Source: Actinoplanes missouriensis 431
GTDB taxonomy: Bacteria; Actinomycetota; Actinomycetes; Mycobacteriales; Micromonosporaceae
Length of the DNA: 64,000 nucleotides
Reading direction: 5' to 3'
NCBI RefSeq assembly: GCF_000284295.1
Contig: NC_017093.1
Span: 2,356,001 to 2,420,000, forward strand
Positions within the stretch are counted from its first letter, which is position 1. Each line of letters opens with the position of its first letter. Both the position numbers and the translations under genes were made by a program. Positions 1 to 8,256 of this stretch are shown here, piece after piece. The notes under the pieces are model-generated. The model made no database searches. It had not been told where the DNA came from and was given only the letters and a program-made list of their open reading frames with translations.

Positions 1-1562
1 TCCGCCGGGACCTCCACCAGCGAGAACCGGTCGGCGATCTCGATCGCCCCGATGTCCCGCCCACTCAGCCGCGTCTCGCCGGTGATCGCGCCGACCAGAT
101 CCTGCGGCCGGATCCGGTTGCTGCGTCCCGAGTTGATGAACAGCCGGGCGGTGGGCCCGTTGTTGCGCCCGCCACGACCCGCCGGACGGGCGTTGTCCCG
201 GCGCGGATCCCGCTCCGGCCGCAGCGCCGTCTCCGGGATGTCCTGCTCGTCGTCGAGGTCCCCGCCGTTCAGCTCGTGAGCCAGCTTCACCGCGGCGAGC
301 GCGACCTCCATCACGTCGAACTCGTCGGTGAGCGTCTCCAGCACCACCCGGAACCGCTCCAGGTCGTCGGTGAGCAGGGTCTCCTGCAGCGCGGCGCGGG
401 TCAGCTCGAGCCGCCGGGTGCGCAGGTCGGCGACGGTCGGCACCTTCTGCAGGTGGATCCGCTGCCCGGTGGTGCGCTCCACCGCCTTGACCATCCGGTG
501 CTCGCGCGGCTCGACCAGGGTGATCGCGGTGCCCTCGCGGCCGGCGCGGCCGACCCGGCCGATGCGGTGCACGTACGTCTCCGGCGCCGCCGGCAGGCTG
601 TAGTTGACCACGTGGCTGAGCCGGTCGATGTCCAGGCCGCGGGCCGCCACGTCGGTGGCGACCAGCAGGTCGGCCCGGCCGTCGCGGAGCCGGTTGACGA
701 CCCGGTCGCGGTGCTCCTGGCTCATCCCGCCGTGCAGCGCCTCGGCCCGCTGGCCGCGCCCGTTCAGCGTCTCGGTGAGCTGGTCGACCTCTTCCCGGGT
801 ACGGCAGAAGACGATCGCCGCGGTGGGCGCCTCGACGTCCAGCACCCGGCCGAGAGCGGCGGGTTTGTGCGCGCGGGCCACCACGTAGGCGCTCTGCCGG
901 ACCAGCGGCGCCTCACCGGGCTCCGGCTCGGCACGGCCCATCTGGATCCGGACCGGCTCCCGCAGGTGCCGCCGCGCGATGGCGTCGATCCGTCCCGGCA
1001 TCGTCGCGGAGAAGAGCACCGTCTGCCGTTCCTCGGCGGTCTCCTCGAGGATCGCCTCGATGTCCTCGGCGAAGCCCATGTCGAGCATCTCGTCGGCCTC
1101 GTCGAGGACCACCGTGCGGACGCCGCTCAGGTCGAGCGTGCCCCGGGAGATGTGGTCGAGAGCACGGCCCGGTGTGGCGACCACCACGTCGACGCCGCGC
1201 TCGAGGGCCTGCAGCTGTCGTCCGATCGGCTGCCCGCCGTAGATCGGGACGACCCGGGTGCCGAGGTCCCGGGCGTACCGATGGAAGGCTTGGGAGACCT
1301 GCATGGCGAGCTCTCGGGTCGGCACCAGGACGAGCGCCGCGGGTGTGGGCGAGGTGACGCCGGCCAGGCGCTGCAGCACCGGCAGCGCGAACGCGGCCGT
1401 CTTGCCGGTGCCCGTCGCCGCCTGTCCGAGCACGTCACGGCCGTCGAGCAGGGGCGGGATGGCTTCCGCCTGGATCGGCGTGGGCTCCTCGTACCCGAGG
1501 TCGCTGAGTGCCCTCAGCAACTCCGGGCGCAGCTGCAGGTCGGCGAAGCCGGACTCGGTCAT
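1..1562 (-). CDS. DEAD-box ATP-dependent RNA helicase (3' end outside window)
   Basis: ATP-dependent RNA helicase of the DeaD/CsdA type, acting on structured RNA in the cytoplasm. From the ATG at 1562 the protein begins MTESGFADLQ. It shows the Q motif GYEEPTPIQ (about residues 23-31), Walker A AATGTGKT (48-55), PTREL, the DEAD box in VVLDEADEML (about 154-157), LFSATMPG, and the C-terminal motifs VATDVAARGLD and HRIGRVGRAGREG. The last visible residues, ending DRFSLVEVP, look like the DbpA-type RNA-binding domain common in long DeaD proteins. A purine-rich GGAGAT lies just upstream of the start. The stop codon is beyond base 1, so about 520 residues are visible. The family call is firm; the RNA substrate is unknown. 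Confidence 0.95.
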   Translation of the reverse strand, partial: MTESGFADLQLRPELLRALSDLGYEEPTPIQAEAIPPLLDGRDVLGQAATGTGKTAAFALPVLQRLAGVTSPTPAALVLVPTRELAMQVSQAFHRYARDLGTRVVPIYGGQPIGRQLQALERGVDVVVATPGRALDHISRGTLDLSGVRTVVLDEADEMLDMGFAEDIEAILEETAEERQTVLFSATMPGRIDAIARRHLREPVRIQMGRAEPEPGEAPLVRQSAYVVARAHKPAALGRVLDVEAPTAAIVFCRTREEVDQLTETLNGRGQRAEALHGGMSQEHRDRVVNRLRDGRADLLVATDVAARGLDIDRLSHVVNYSLPAAPETYVHRIGRVGRAGREGTAITLVEPREHRMVKAVERTTGQRIHLQKVPTVADLRTRRLELTRAALQETLLTDDLERFRVVLETLTDEFDVMEVALAAVKLAHELNGGDLDDEQDIPETALRPERDPRRDNARPAGRGGRNNGPTARLFINSGRSNRIRPQDLVGAITGETRLSGRDIGAIEIADRFSLVEVPA

Positions 1563-1582
1563 GCAAGATCTCCTGAATGGGC

Positions 1583-2539
1583 TCAACCGGGGTTCTGACG
1601 CTGCTCCAGTATGTCGGCCGAGCCCTCGGCGCGTGCGGTCAGGAGCACGACGGCGATCCGCTCGGCATGTGCATAAGCGGGCCCGTCCAGTTCTTCACCG
1701 TAGACGTCCGGATCCACTTCCCGGTAACCGACGGTGAGTCCCGAGCCGGCCAGATGCTCGGCGGCGGCCTCCCGGAACGGGTCATGGCCGTCGACGATCC
1801 CGGTACCGGTGAACAGGACGAGCTCTCCGCCGGGCGCGAGCCGCGGCGCCGCCTGATCGATGATCCGCAGGGATAGCTCGTACCCGTTCGTGCCACCGTC
1901 GCGGTACGCCCGCCCGGCCGGATCGATCATGAACGGGGGGTTCGTGACGACCAGGTCGAACGTGCCGTCCACGTCGCTGAGCAGGTCGCTGTGCACCGGC
2001 CGGACGTTGCCGACGCCGGCCAGCGCGGCGTTGACGGCGGTGTACTCCAGTGCCCGGTCGTTGATGTCGACGGCGAACACCTCGGCCTCGGGGCAGCGTT
2101 TCGCCACCGCGATCGCCCCGGCGCCGGTCCCGGTGCCGATGTCCACGGCCCGCCGGACCGGCGACTCCCGGGACTCCACCCGCGCGGACGCCGCGTCGGC
2201 CATCCGATAGGTGTCCGGCCCGAAGAACACCGAGTCCTCGGCCTCGGTCGGGAAGGCCGAGTGCACGAACAGCTCGCCGTCGTAGGACGAGAAACGGACC
2301 AGGCTGTGCCACTCGTCGCCGCGGCGGTCCAGCACCCCGGCGGCGTCCATCAGCTCCACGATCCGCTCCGGCAGCACGTCCGGGCCGAACGGGCGGCTCC
2401 AGCCGAAGACGCCGTGCAGGTCACGGGCGCGGGCGTTCTCCGCCCGGCGGTTGACCCGCTCATGGGTGGCCGGGGTCACGGTGGTGAAGCGGTAGCCGGC
2501 GGCTTTGAGCTCCTTGCCGAGCTGAAGCAGTGCGTTCAT
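1583..2539 (-). CDS. Class I SAM-dependent methyltransferase (HemK/PrmC/MTQ2-like)
   Basis: 318 aa. SAM motif I AVDIGTGTGAGA lies near residues 131-142 and the NPPF motif at 200-203. NPP(Y/F) is the amide-binding signature of glutamine/adenine-N methyltransferases, so methylation of a protein or small-molecule amide nitrogen is plausible but unproven. The first 125 residues form an N-terminal domain that could provide substrate specificity. Its ATG overlaps the stop of the upstream HO-like gene by 4 nt, which implies translational coupling and a shared function. PrmC itself is usually encoded with prfA, which is not seen here, so a dedicated partner substrate is more likely than release factor. 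Confidence 0.85.
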   Translation of the reverse strand: MNALLQLGKELKAAGYRFTTVTPATHERVNRRAENARARDLHGVFGWSRPFGPDVLPERIVELMDAAGVLDRRGDEWHSLVRFSSYDGELFVHSAFPTEAEDSVFFGPDTYRMADAASARVESRESPVRRAVDIGTGTGAGAIAVAKRCPEAEVFAVDINDRALEYTAVNAALAGVGNVRPVHSDLLSDVDGTFDLVVTNPPFMIDPAGRAYRDGGTNGYELSLRIIDQAAPRLAPGGELVLFTGTGIVDGHDPFREAAAEHLAGSGLTVGYREVDPDVYGEELDGPAYAHAERIAVVLLTARAEGSADILEQRQNPG

Positions 2540-3534
2540 GCGGCCAGGACCTTCGCTTCCGGCATTTCCCGGGTACGGCCGGAGGACTGCCCCTCATCCC
2601 ACGAGGCGAGCAGGTCCCGCGCCCACAGAGCGTCCAGGATCAGCGCGCACCGGGCGCCGAACAGCACGTCTCCCGCCAGCTCCGGTTCGGCCCGGGCGAA
2701 CGACCCGGCCATGTCGTGCGCCGCGATCTGCTCGTGCACCGCGTCGGCCTCCACGTGCTCGTCGTAGAAGGCGGTCGCGTCCGGGTCGCCGCCGAGCCGG
2801 CGCAGCCCGTTGCCGTACGCCCGGTTCGGCTGGGTCGACGTCATCTCGTACGCGGCCAGATGCCCGATGATCATTCCGCGGTTCCGGCGGTGCAGCCCGA
2901 ACAGCGACATCAGGTTGTTGTTCGCCAGCGTCGGCGTGGTCGCCTGGTCCACGTACGCGCCGTACGTGGTGTCCAGCTCGAACCAGTTCATCGTCTTCTT
3001 GAACAGCTCCTGGTGCATCCGCGCGGTCCGGCCACCGCCGTACTCGTCGAGCTGGATCTCGATCAGCGCCGCCTTCGCGTCGCCGCCGAGCCGGGGGATC
3101 GCCCAGGTGTGCGGGTCGGCCTCGCGCAGGTGGTAGACCGACCGGTGCATGACGAACTCGCGGAACTGCTCGTACGTCGCCCGGCCGCGCAGATACCCGG
3201 AGAGCGAGGGGCCGATGTCGGCGTCGGCGAGTTCCCGCAGCCGGGACGGCACGGTGGCCGGGTCGACCGGCTCCGGCGGGCCTGCCACGTCGTGCAGCGC
3301 GGCCATGAATCGCTGTTCGGCGAGGGCCCGCAGCCGCAGCATCGCGGGGTCCCACTCCCAGGTGTCGTCCACGCCGTCCCACCCGCGGTAGGCCAGCTCG
3401 TAGCAGATGAAGAGCGTCAGGTGCAGATCATCGGAGTCGTCCAGGGCCGGGCGGGACGGCAGCGTGACGCTCCGCCCGGTCAGGACGTCGATCAACGCGG
3501 CCGACACCGGCCCGCGTGCGGACGGAAGTTTCAT
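2536..3534 (-). CDS. Iron-containing redox enzyme, heme-oxygenase-like fold
   Basis: 332 aa, all-helical, resembling the 'iron-containing redox enzyme' (HO-like diiron oxygenase) family. Candidate metal ligands fall in helices as expected: H130/H135 in FREFVMHRSVYHL, E159/E164 in ALIEIQLDEYGGG, H174 in ARMHQELF, and E259/H260/H267 in YDEHVEADAVHE. Family members catalyse O2-dependent oxidations such as C-C cleavage, N-oxidation or desaturation; the substrate here is unknown. It is first in a two-gene operon with an NPPF methyltransferase and divergent from a CDGSH Fe-S protein, a plausible electron donor. The ligand assignment was made by eye and needs a structural model. Confidence 0.85.
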   Translation of the reverse strand: MKLPSARGPVSAALIDVLTGRSVTLPSRPALDDSDDLHLTLFICYELAYRGWDGVDDTWEWDPAMLRLRALAEQRFMAALHDVAGPPEPVDPATVPSRLRELADADIGPSLSGYLRGRATYEQFREFVMHRSVYHLREADPHTWAIPRLGGDAKAALIEIQLDEYGGGRTARMHQELFKKTMNWFELDTTYGAYVDQATTPTLANNNLMSLFGLHRRNRGMIIGHLAAYEMTSTQPNRAYGNGLRRLGGDPDATAFYDEHVEADAVHEQIAAHDMAGSFARAEPELAGDVLFGARCALILDALWARDLLASWDEGQSSGRTREMPEAKVLAA

Positions 3535-3555
3535 GGGCCACTGGCTTCCCCGCCC

Positions 3556-3584
3556 GGACCGGTTGAAACGATCAGTTTCGGTCC
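3556..3584. promoter_or_regulatory. Inverted repeat in the divergent HO-like/CDGSH promoter region
   Basis: The 74-bp gap between the two divergent starts contains GAAAC-gatca-GTTTC (3565-3579). It is flanked by GGACCG (3556) and GGTCC (3580-3584), giving a near-symmetric dyad. Its position between the genes fits an operator controlling both, though it could also be an RNA hairpin. No cognate regulator is adjacent. Confidence 0.4.
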
Positions 3585-3608
3585 TCCTCGAACGGGCATT
3601 GCCGTACC

Positions 3609-3836
3609 GTGAGCGCCTCCATCGTCCCGTACGAAGACGGACCGCTGATCGTGCGCGGAGACTTCGAGTTGCGTACGCCCGACGGCCAGCCGATCGACCC
3701 CGGCCGGGGCACGGTCGCCCTGTGCCGCTGCGGGCGTTCCGCCATCAAGCCGTTCTGTGACGGCACCCACAAGGCGGTCCGCTTCAAGGCGGGCACCGGC
3801 CGGGAGTCCCCGGCGCCGCGCCAGGACCGGCTCTGA
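3609..3836 (+). CDS. CDGSH iron-sulfur domain protein (mitoNEET-like)
   Basis: 75 aa from a GTG start. It contains the 3Cys-1His [2Fe-2S] motif CRCGRSAIKPFCDGTH with C39, C41, C50 and H54 as ligands. Such small proteins carry redox-active, pH-sensitive clusters and can transfer electrons or clusters. The length matches stand-alone bacterial CDGSH proteins. It is transcribed away from the HO-like enzyme/methyltransferase pair from a shared 74-bp region, which suggests it is the electron carrier for the iron enzyme (inference). Confidence 0.9.
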   Translation: MSASIVPYEDGPLIVRGDFELRTPDGQPIDPGRGTVALCRCGRSAIKPFCDGTHKAVRFKAGTGRESPAPRQDRL

Positions 3837-3855
3837 CGAAGTCCTCAACAGGCCG

Positions 3856-5154
3856 GTGCGGTTGCCGATCAAGGCGATCGTGCCCGCCGTTCATACTGCG
3901 CCTGATATTCACGCCGTGCTCGACAGGCGTGCCGTAACGCCCGTCTTCCAGCCCTTGATCGACCTGGCCACCGGCCGGGTCCTCGGCTACGAGGCGCTGA
4001 GCCGTGGCCCGGCCGGCACGCCGTGGGAGAGCCCGGCTGCCCTGTTCGCCGCCGCCCGCGCGGCCGGACGGGAGTCCGAACTGGACTGGATCTGCCGTGC
4101 CGCGGCGTACCGGGCCGCCCTCGACGCGGACCTCGGCACCGAGCTGACGCTTTTCGTCAACATGGAGCCGACCGCCTGGCGGGCCGGCTGCCCGGCCGAC
4201 CTGGAACCGGTGGTCGAGCAGGCGCAGCGCCGGCTGCGGGTGGTCACCGAGATGACCGAGCGGGCCATCGCCGAGGACCCGTCCGGCCTGCTGTCGGCCG
4301 TGGAGAGCTGCCGGGCCGCGGGCTGGGGCGTTGCTCTCGACGACGTCGGCGCGGACCCGATGTCGCTCGCGATGCTGCCGTTCGTCCACCCCGACGTGGT
4401 GAAACTCGACATGGGCCTGCTGCAGGCGCCGGACGACCCGAAGACCGCGCAAGTGGTGGCCGCGGTCTACGCGTACGCCGAGGCCAGCGGTGCCACGGTG
4501 CTGGCCGAGGGCATCGAGACGACCCGGCACCTGGCGGCCGCGCGCACCATGGGGGCCACCGTGGGCCAGGGCTGGCACTTCGGCCGGCCCGCGCCGCTGC
4601 CGGCCCGCCCGTCGCTGTCCCCGTCCGTCCGGCCGCTGCGGCTGCTGGCGACGCCCATCGCGGCGGATCAGACGCCGTTCGAGATCGTCGCGGCGCAGCG
4701 GCCCGTCACCCGTACCTCGAAATCGCAGCTCATGCCCCTCAGCCGGCACCTGGAGGCACTCGCCGGCGGCGACGAGCCGCCGGTCCTTCTCGCGTGCTTC
4801 CAGGAGGCGCGGCACTTCACACCGGCGACCGCCACCCGCTTCCGTCGGATCGCGAAGCACAGCCCGCTCGTCGCCGCGCTCGGCATCGGCCTGCCCGCCG
4901 AGCCGGTGCCCGGCGTCCGCGGAGCGTGCCTCGGCGACGACCGGCTGCGCGGCGAATGGAACGTGATAGTCGTCGGCCCGCACCGCGCGGCCGCCCTGGT
5001 CGCCCGCGACCTCGGCGACGAGTGCATGGACTCCGCGCGGCGCTTCGACTTCGCGATCACCCACGACCGCGCCCTGGTGGTGGCGGCGGCCCGCTCGCTG
5101 CTGCGCCACATCGCCCCGGTCAGCACCCCGGCACTGGAGATGGCGATCGCCTAG
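3856..5154 (+). CDS. EAL-domain protein with C-terminal DICT domain
   Basis: About 432 aa from the GTG at 3856; GTG 3880 is an alternative and there is no clear SD. The N-terminal half is an EAL c-di-GMP phosphodiesterase domain: VFQPLIDL, YEALSRG, FVNMEP, EMTERAI, LDDVGADPMSL, VKLDMG and LAEGIET. Most metal-binding acidic residues are kept, but the usual DDFGTGYS loop has become DDVGADPMS, so activity may be altered. The C-terminal portion (HFTPATATRFRRIA to WNVIVVGPHRAAALVARDLG) matches the DICT sensory domain, which is found with c-di-GMP and two-component modules. It probably senses a signal and lowers, or simply binds, c-di-GMP. Its 5' end lies just behind the CDGSH gene, so they may be cotranscribed. 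Confidence 0.88.
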   Translation: MRLPIKAIVPAVHTAPDIHAVLDRRAVTPVFQPLIDLATGRVLGYEALSRGPAGTPWESPAALFAAARAAGRESELDWICRAAAYRAALDADLGTELTLFVNMEPTAWRAGCPADLEPVVEQAQRRLRVVTEMTERAIAEDPSGLLSAVESCRAAGWGVALDDVGADPMSLAMLPFVHPDVVKLDMGLLQAPDDPKTAQVVAAVYAYAEASGATVLAEGIETTRHLAAARTMGATVGQGWHFGRPAPLPARPSLSPSVRPLRLLATPIAADQTPFEIVAAQRPVTRTSKSQLMPLSRHLEALAGGDEPPVLLACFQEARHFTPATATRFRRIAKHSPLVAALGIGLPAEPVPGVRGACLGDDRLRGEWNVIVVGPHRAAALVARDLGDECMDSARRFDFAITHDRALVVAAARSLLRHIAPVSTPALEMAIA

Positions 5155-5166
5155 CCGGGCCGGCGG

Positions 5167-5754
5167 TCAGTCGCGGATCTGCAGGCCCAGCGACATCGCG
5201 ACGGTGACCGCCTGCTCGACGGTGATGACCGCGTTGCGGATCGCGGTCTCCGTGGGATTCAGCGCGGAGAGGTCGGATCCACGCAGGTCACAGCCGGTCA
5301 GGTCGGCGGCGGTCAGGGTGGCGCCGGAGAGGTCGCAGTCCCGGACGATGCCGTCGGTGAGCTTCGCGCCGGTCAGGTCCGCCTCGCGCATCCGCACGCC
5401 GGTCAGGGTGGCGCTGCTCAGGTCGGCGCGGATCAGGCTGGTGAACGACCAGTCCCCGCCGTCGACCGTGGTGATGTCGAAGGTGCAGCGTTCGAAGTGG
5501 CTGCCGACCGTCTTGCAGTTCGCCAGCGTCGCGTCGAAGAAGTTGCAGTTCACGAACGTGCAGTTCAGGTACGCCACGTCGGCCTGCTGTGAGCAGTTGA
5601 AACGCGCGTCCCGAAACGTGCAGCCGTCGAACTCCACCCCCTGCAGATCGGTCTCACAGAGGTCGAGCCCGGAGAACTCCACCCGCTCGTGCCGGGTGAG
5701 CCGACCGGCCCCCGCATCCCAGTCCCGGGTGGTCACGATGCTGCGCGCTGCCAT
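5167..5754 (-). CDS. Pentapeptide-repeat protein
   Basis: 195 aa with a run of A(D/N)LxX pentapeptides, for example LCETDLQGVEF, LIRADLSSATL, READLTGAKL and AADLTGCDLRGSDL. It should fold as a right-handed quadrilateral beta-helix. Some relatives (Qnr, MfpA, McbG) mimic DNA and protect gyrase; others have unknown roles, and nothing here separates these options. The helix is interrupted by a less regular segment (NCTFVNCNFFDATLANC) like that of Qnr/McbG-type proteins. The gene is separated by 9 bp from the MFS gene upstream on the same strand, so cotranscription is likely. Confidence 0.88.
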   Translation of the reverse strand: MAARSIVTTRDWDAGAGRLTRHERVEFSGLDLCETDLQGVEFDGCTFRDARFNCSQQADVAYLNCTFVNCNFFDATLANCKTVGSHFERCTFDITTVDGGDWSFTSLIRADLSSATLTGVRMREADLTGAKLTDGIVRDCDLSGATLTAADLTGCDLRGSDLSALNPTETAIRNAVITVEQAVTVAMSLGLQIRD

Positions 5755-5763
5755 GAGCCGAGC

Positions 5764-6969
5764 CTAGAGAACCCGCGCCGGTCGGGTGGAGCCGCGCACC
5801 ACCGGTCCGGGTCGGCACTGCTGATCCTTCGCGATGACGGTCCAGACGGCCAGCGCGCAGGCCGCGAATCCCGCCCCGAGGAGACTGGAGGCGGTCCAGC
5901 CCGTGGCGGTGAACACGATCGTGGTTGCGGCCGCGCCGAGTGCCGAGCCGAGCGAATAGAAGACCATGTAGCTCCCGAGCACGCTGCTGGTCCGATCCGG
6001 ATACGCGGTAGCTATCACGTGCTGGTTGCTCACATGTACGGCCTGGACCGCGAAGTCGAGAACCAGGATTCCGGCCGTGAGCAGCCACAGTGAGTTCGGC
6101 AGTTGCGCGATCGCTGCCCACGAGAGGAGCAGTAGCGCGAGCGAAAGGCCGATCACCTGCCCCGTCCGTCCCGCGTCCGCCCACCGCCCCGCGCGTGCCG
6201 CGCCGAGTGCGCCCGCGAGCCCGACGATGCCGAACAGGCCGATCTGACTCTCACCGAGCTGCCACGGTGCGCCCGCCAACGGCAGAGACATACCGCTCCA
6301 CAGAGCTCCGAACGAGGCGAACACGAAGAACGCGACGAGCCCGCGCATCAGGAAGAAGCGCTGCCCGAACATCCCGCCGAGTGCGACGACGGCCCGCCCG
6401 TAGCCGACCGGCCGGTTGCGTCGCTCCTCCGGCGGCAATACGACGAGGACGAGGGCTGCAAGCGCCAGAGACAGCACGGCCAGCACCGCATAGACGCTGT
6501 GCCAGCCCCACGCCTCGGCGAGCATGCCGGTGACGACCCGCGCGCCCATGATGCCGACGACAACTCCTGAGGTCACGACACCGATGTTTCGTCCGCGTTC
6601 AGCAGGCGGCGAGACCGACGCGGCGTAGGCCACGGTGGTCTGCACCACGACCGCGAACAAACCAGCCGTCGCGAGGCCCGCGAACGCCGCCCATGCGGCC
6701 GACGCCGAGGCCGTCAATGATGTGCCCACCGCGATGAGCGTCAGGTGCACGGCGATGAGCCGGCGCCTGTCCACCACATCACCCAGCGGCACCAGCAGCA
6801 TCAGCCCGGCCAGATAGCTGACCTGGCTGATCGCCACGATCCATCCGGTGAAGGCAGCCGGCACACCGAGATCGCGACCCATCGGCTCAAGAATCGGCTG
6901 CGCGGCATAGACGCTCGCCACGGACACGCCACACACCACCGCGAGCAGGAAACTCCGCCACACAGCCAT
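5764..6969 (-). CDS. MFS transporter (drug/metabolite efflux)
   Basis: About 401 aa with 12 predicted membrane helices. It carries the MFS signature after TM2 (VPLGDVVDRRRLI) and a motif-C-like segment in TM5 (GVVVGIMGARVVTG), typical of proton-driven drug exporters. The ATG at 6969 is preceded by GGGGTG; an in-frame TTG at 6996 is less likely. It is divergent from an HxlR regulator, which usually controls the neighbouring exporter or redox gene in response to its substrate. The substrate is not predictable. Confidence 0.88.
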   Translation of the reverse strand: MAVWRSFLLAVVCGVSVASVYAAQPILEPMGRDLGVPAAFTGWIVAISQVSYLAGLMLLVPLGDVVDRRRLIAVHLTLIAVGTSLTASASAAWAAFAGLATAGLFAVVVQTTVAYAASVSPPAERGRNIGVVTSGVVVGIMGARVVTGMLAEAWGWHSVYAVLAVLSLALAALVLVVLPPEERRNRPVGYGRAVVALGGMFGQRFFLMRGLVAFFVFASFGALWSGMSLPLAGAPWQLGESQIGLFGIVGLAGALGAARAGRWADAGRTGQVIGLSLALLLLSWAAIAQLPNSLWLLTAGILVLDFAVQAVHVSNQHVIATAYPDRTSSVLGSYMVFYSLGSALGAAATTIVFTATGWTASSLLGAGFAACALAVWTVIAKDQQCRPGPVVRGSTRPARVL

Positions 6970-7047
6970 CGCACCCCGATCAGTAGCAGATTGCAACTAA
7001 TTCACCGTACGGCATGATGGTTTCGAACCGCAACCAATCGAGGTGTC
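6970..7047. promoter_or_regulatory. Divergent MFS/HxlR promoter-operator region
   Basis: This 78-bp interval separates the divergent MFS and HxlR starts. It contains ATTGCAAC (6990-6997), and TGGTT...AACCA around 7017-7035 with GGTTTCGAACC inside. The repeated GTTGC half-sites on the minus strand are candidates for the HxlR operator. This is read by eye only. Confidence 0.35.
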
Positions 7048-7506
7048 ATGTCACGATCCACACCTGGCGTCCCGAATCCCGACTGGACCGACCCCGACTG
7101 TCCCGTGGCTCGCACACTTGACCTCGTCGGCGACAAATGGAGCCTTCTCGTCATCCGCGACGCGATAGACGGGGCCCGATCATTCACCGAGTTCCAGCGA
7201 CGCACCGGCATCGCCCGCAACATCCTGACCGACCGCCTCGGCAAACTTCGCGCCTACGGGCTTCTCACCCAGCGCACCGCACCATCGGGCCGCCGCCAGG
7301 AATACGTGCTCACCGATGCCGGCCGCGACCTCTTCGCAGTCATCCTCACCCTGCGACAGTGGGGGGAGCGCCACGCCTTCGCCCCCGGCGAGACCCACTC
7401 CACCCTTGTCGACCAGTACGGCAGCCCGGTGCCGGAGATCGTGCCGACCAGCGCCGACGGCACCATCCTCGGCCCCGACACCACCCGCGTACAAAAGATC
7501 CGGTAG
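7048..7506 (+). CDS. HxlR-family winged-helix transcriptional regulator
   Basis: 152 aa. It contains the HxlR core: CPVARTLDLVGDKWSLLVIRD (about 18-38, the conserved cysteine and GxKWxLLIL-like helix), FTEFQRRTGIARNILTDRLGKL as recognition helix region and RRQEYVLTDAGRDL as the wing. HxlR proteins are dimeric redox- or ligand-responsive regulators, and C18 is positioned as a possible redox switch. Divergent orientation to the MFS gene suggests local repression of that exporter. Confidence 0.92.
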   Translation: MSRSTPGVPNPDWTDPDCPVARTLDLVGDKWSLLVIRDAIDGARSFTEFQRRTGIARNILTDRLGKLRAYGLLTQRTAPSGRRQEYVLTDAGRDLFAVILTLRQWGERHAFAPGETHSTLVDQYGSPVPEIVPTSADGTILGPDTTRVQKIR

Positions 7507-7544
7507 AGGCAAGGCCGCCCCCGCCGCCCATCATGGGAAGGAAA

Positions 7545-7576
7545 GGCTGTTGCCCTTATTTCCGCGGGTCACAGCC
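7545..7576. terminator. Hairpin downstream of HxlR and of the left tRNA-Arg-like remnant
   Basis: GGCTGT (7545-7550) pairs with ACAGCC (7571-7576), with an inner CCC/GGG. It can terminate HxlR transcription, and on the minus strand it sits just behind the tRNA-like 3' end. The matching hairpin at 13083-13110 occupies the same position beside the second tRNA-like remnant. Confidence 0.55.
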
Positions 7577-7584
7577 TTGATCGT

Positions 7585-7635
7585 TGCTCCCCCGAAGGGA
7601 CTCGAGCCCTCTGACCTTCTAATCCGTAGTCAATG
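7585..7635 (-). repeat. tRNA-Arg(ACG)-like 3' fragment, putative att site (left)
   Basis: Read on the minus strand this has an anticodon-loop-like CTACGGA, then TTAGAAGGTCA, a T-arm GAGGG-CTCGAGT-CCCTT and an acceptor-like tail. It closely resembles the 3' half of actinobacterial tRNA-Arg(ACG). No D-arm or 5' acceptor strand follows on the right, and the anticodon stem is mismatched, so it is a remnant, not a functional tRNA. A diverged second copy lies at 13124-13155. Confidence 0.6.
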
Positions 7636-8256
7636 ACTAGTGGTCACAAGTACACTCTGTTGCTCGTCAATCCCAAGGCCTACCTGAAGACGTCTCAGCA
7701 GCTCAGAGTGCCTTCACGTTCCGCTGGTCGCGGCCGAGTGCACGAAGTGGACGCCTTGGCAATCGTTCGTCGCCGCTCGAACGTGCTGATCTAGTCGCGC
7801 CCGTACTGGAACGGTCGCCGACATCCGATCACCCACGGATCACCACTCAAGGCCATCACCCTCCGTAAAACGCGCCCGGAACGCGACCGGTCAGGCCAGG
7901 CTGAGAAGCCTGTTTCGCCGAACGGACAGCGTAAACGCGGCGCCAGGACGACATGCGATCAACGGTGGATCAGGCCTCTCGGGGTACTTGTGCTATCGAA
8001 TTGGATTTAAGGTCCAAGCCAACTGCCTCGTAATTGGTAAATCCACCGCGAGGCCATGCGGTAATGAATCCAAAGTTATTCTTGGTTGCGATCAGCACCA
8101 TAGTGGCAGAAGCCTTGGGCGTGGCTTCGCCACCTAGGCGCTGCTTCTTGGCTGGACCCTTGGTTCTATCGGCTTCATATCACTCCACCCTCGTTTGCAC
8201 CGGTTCCAACTCCTGCAGGACCCGATACGGTTTGTTCAGATATAGCGAGACCAGTG
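7636..8256. other. Non-coding stretch inside the putative island
   Basis: About 620 bp without a convincing gene. Composition is clearly less GC-rich than the surroundings (for example the AT-rich run near 7990-8040). An 86-codon plus-strand frame at 8034-8294 lacks an SD and normal codon bias and was rejected. It may be decayed mobile-element DNA. Confidence 0.5.

Noticed and set aside
276..1598. 440-codon plus-strand frame over the helicase
   Set aside because: Antisense of the DEAD-box helicase, which shows all family motifs on the minus strand.
7585..7635. Intact tRNA-Arg gene
   Set aside because: No D-arm, no 5' acceptor strand and a mismatched anticodon stem; it is only a 3' fragment.
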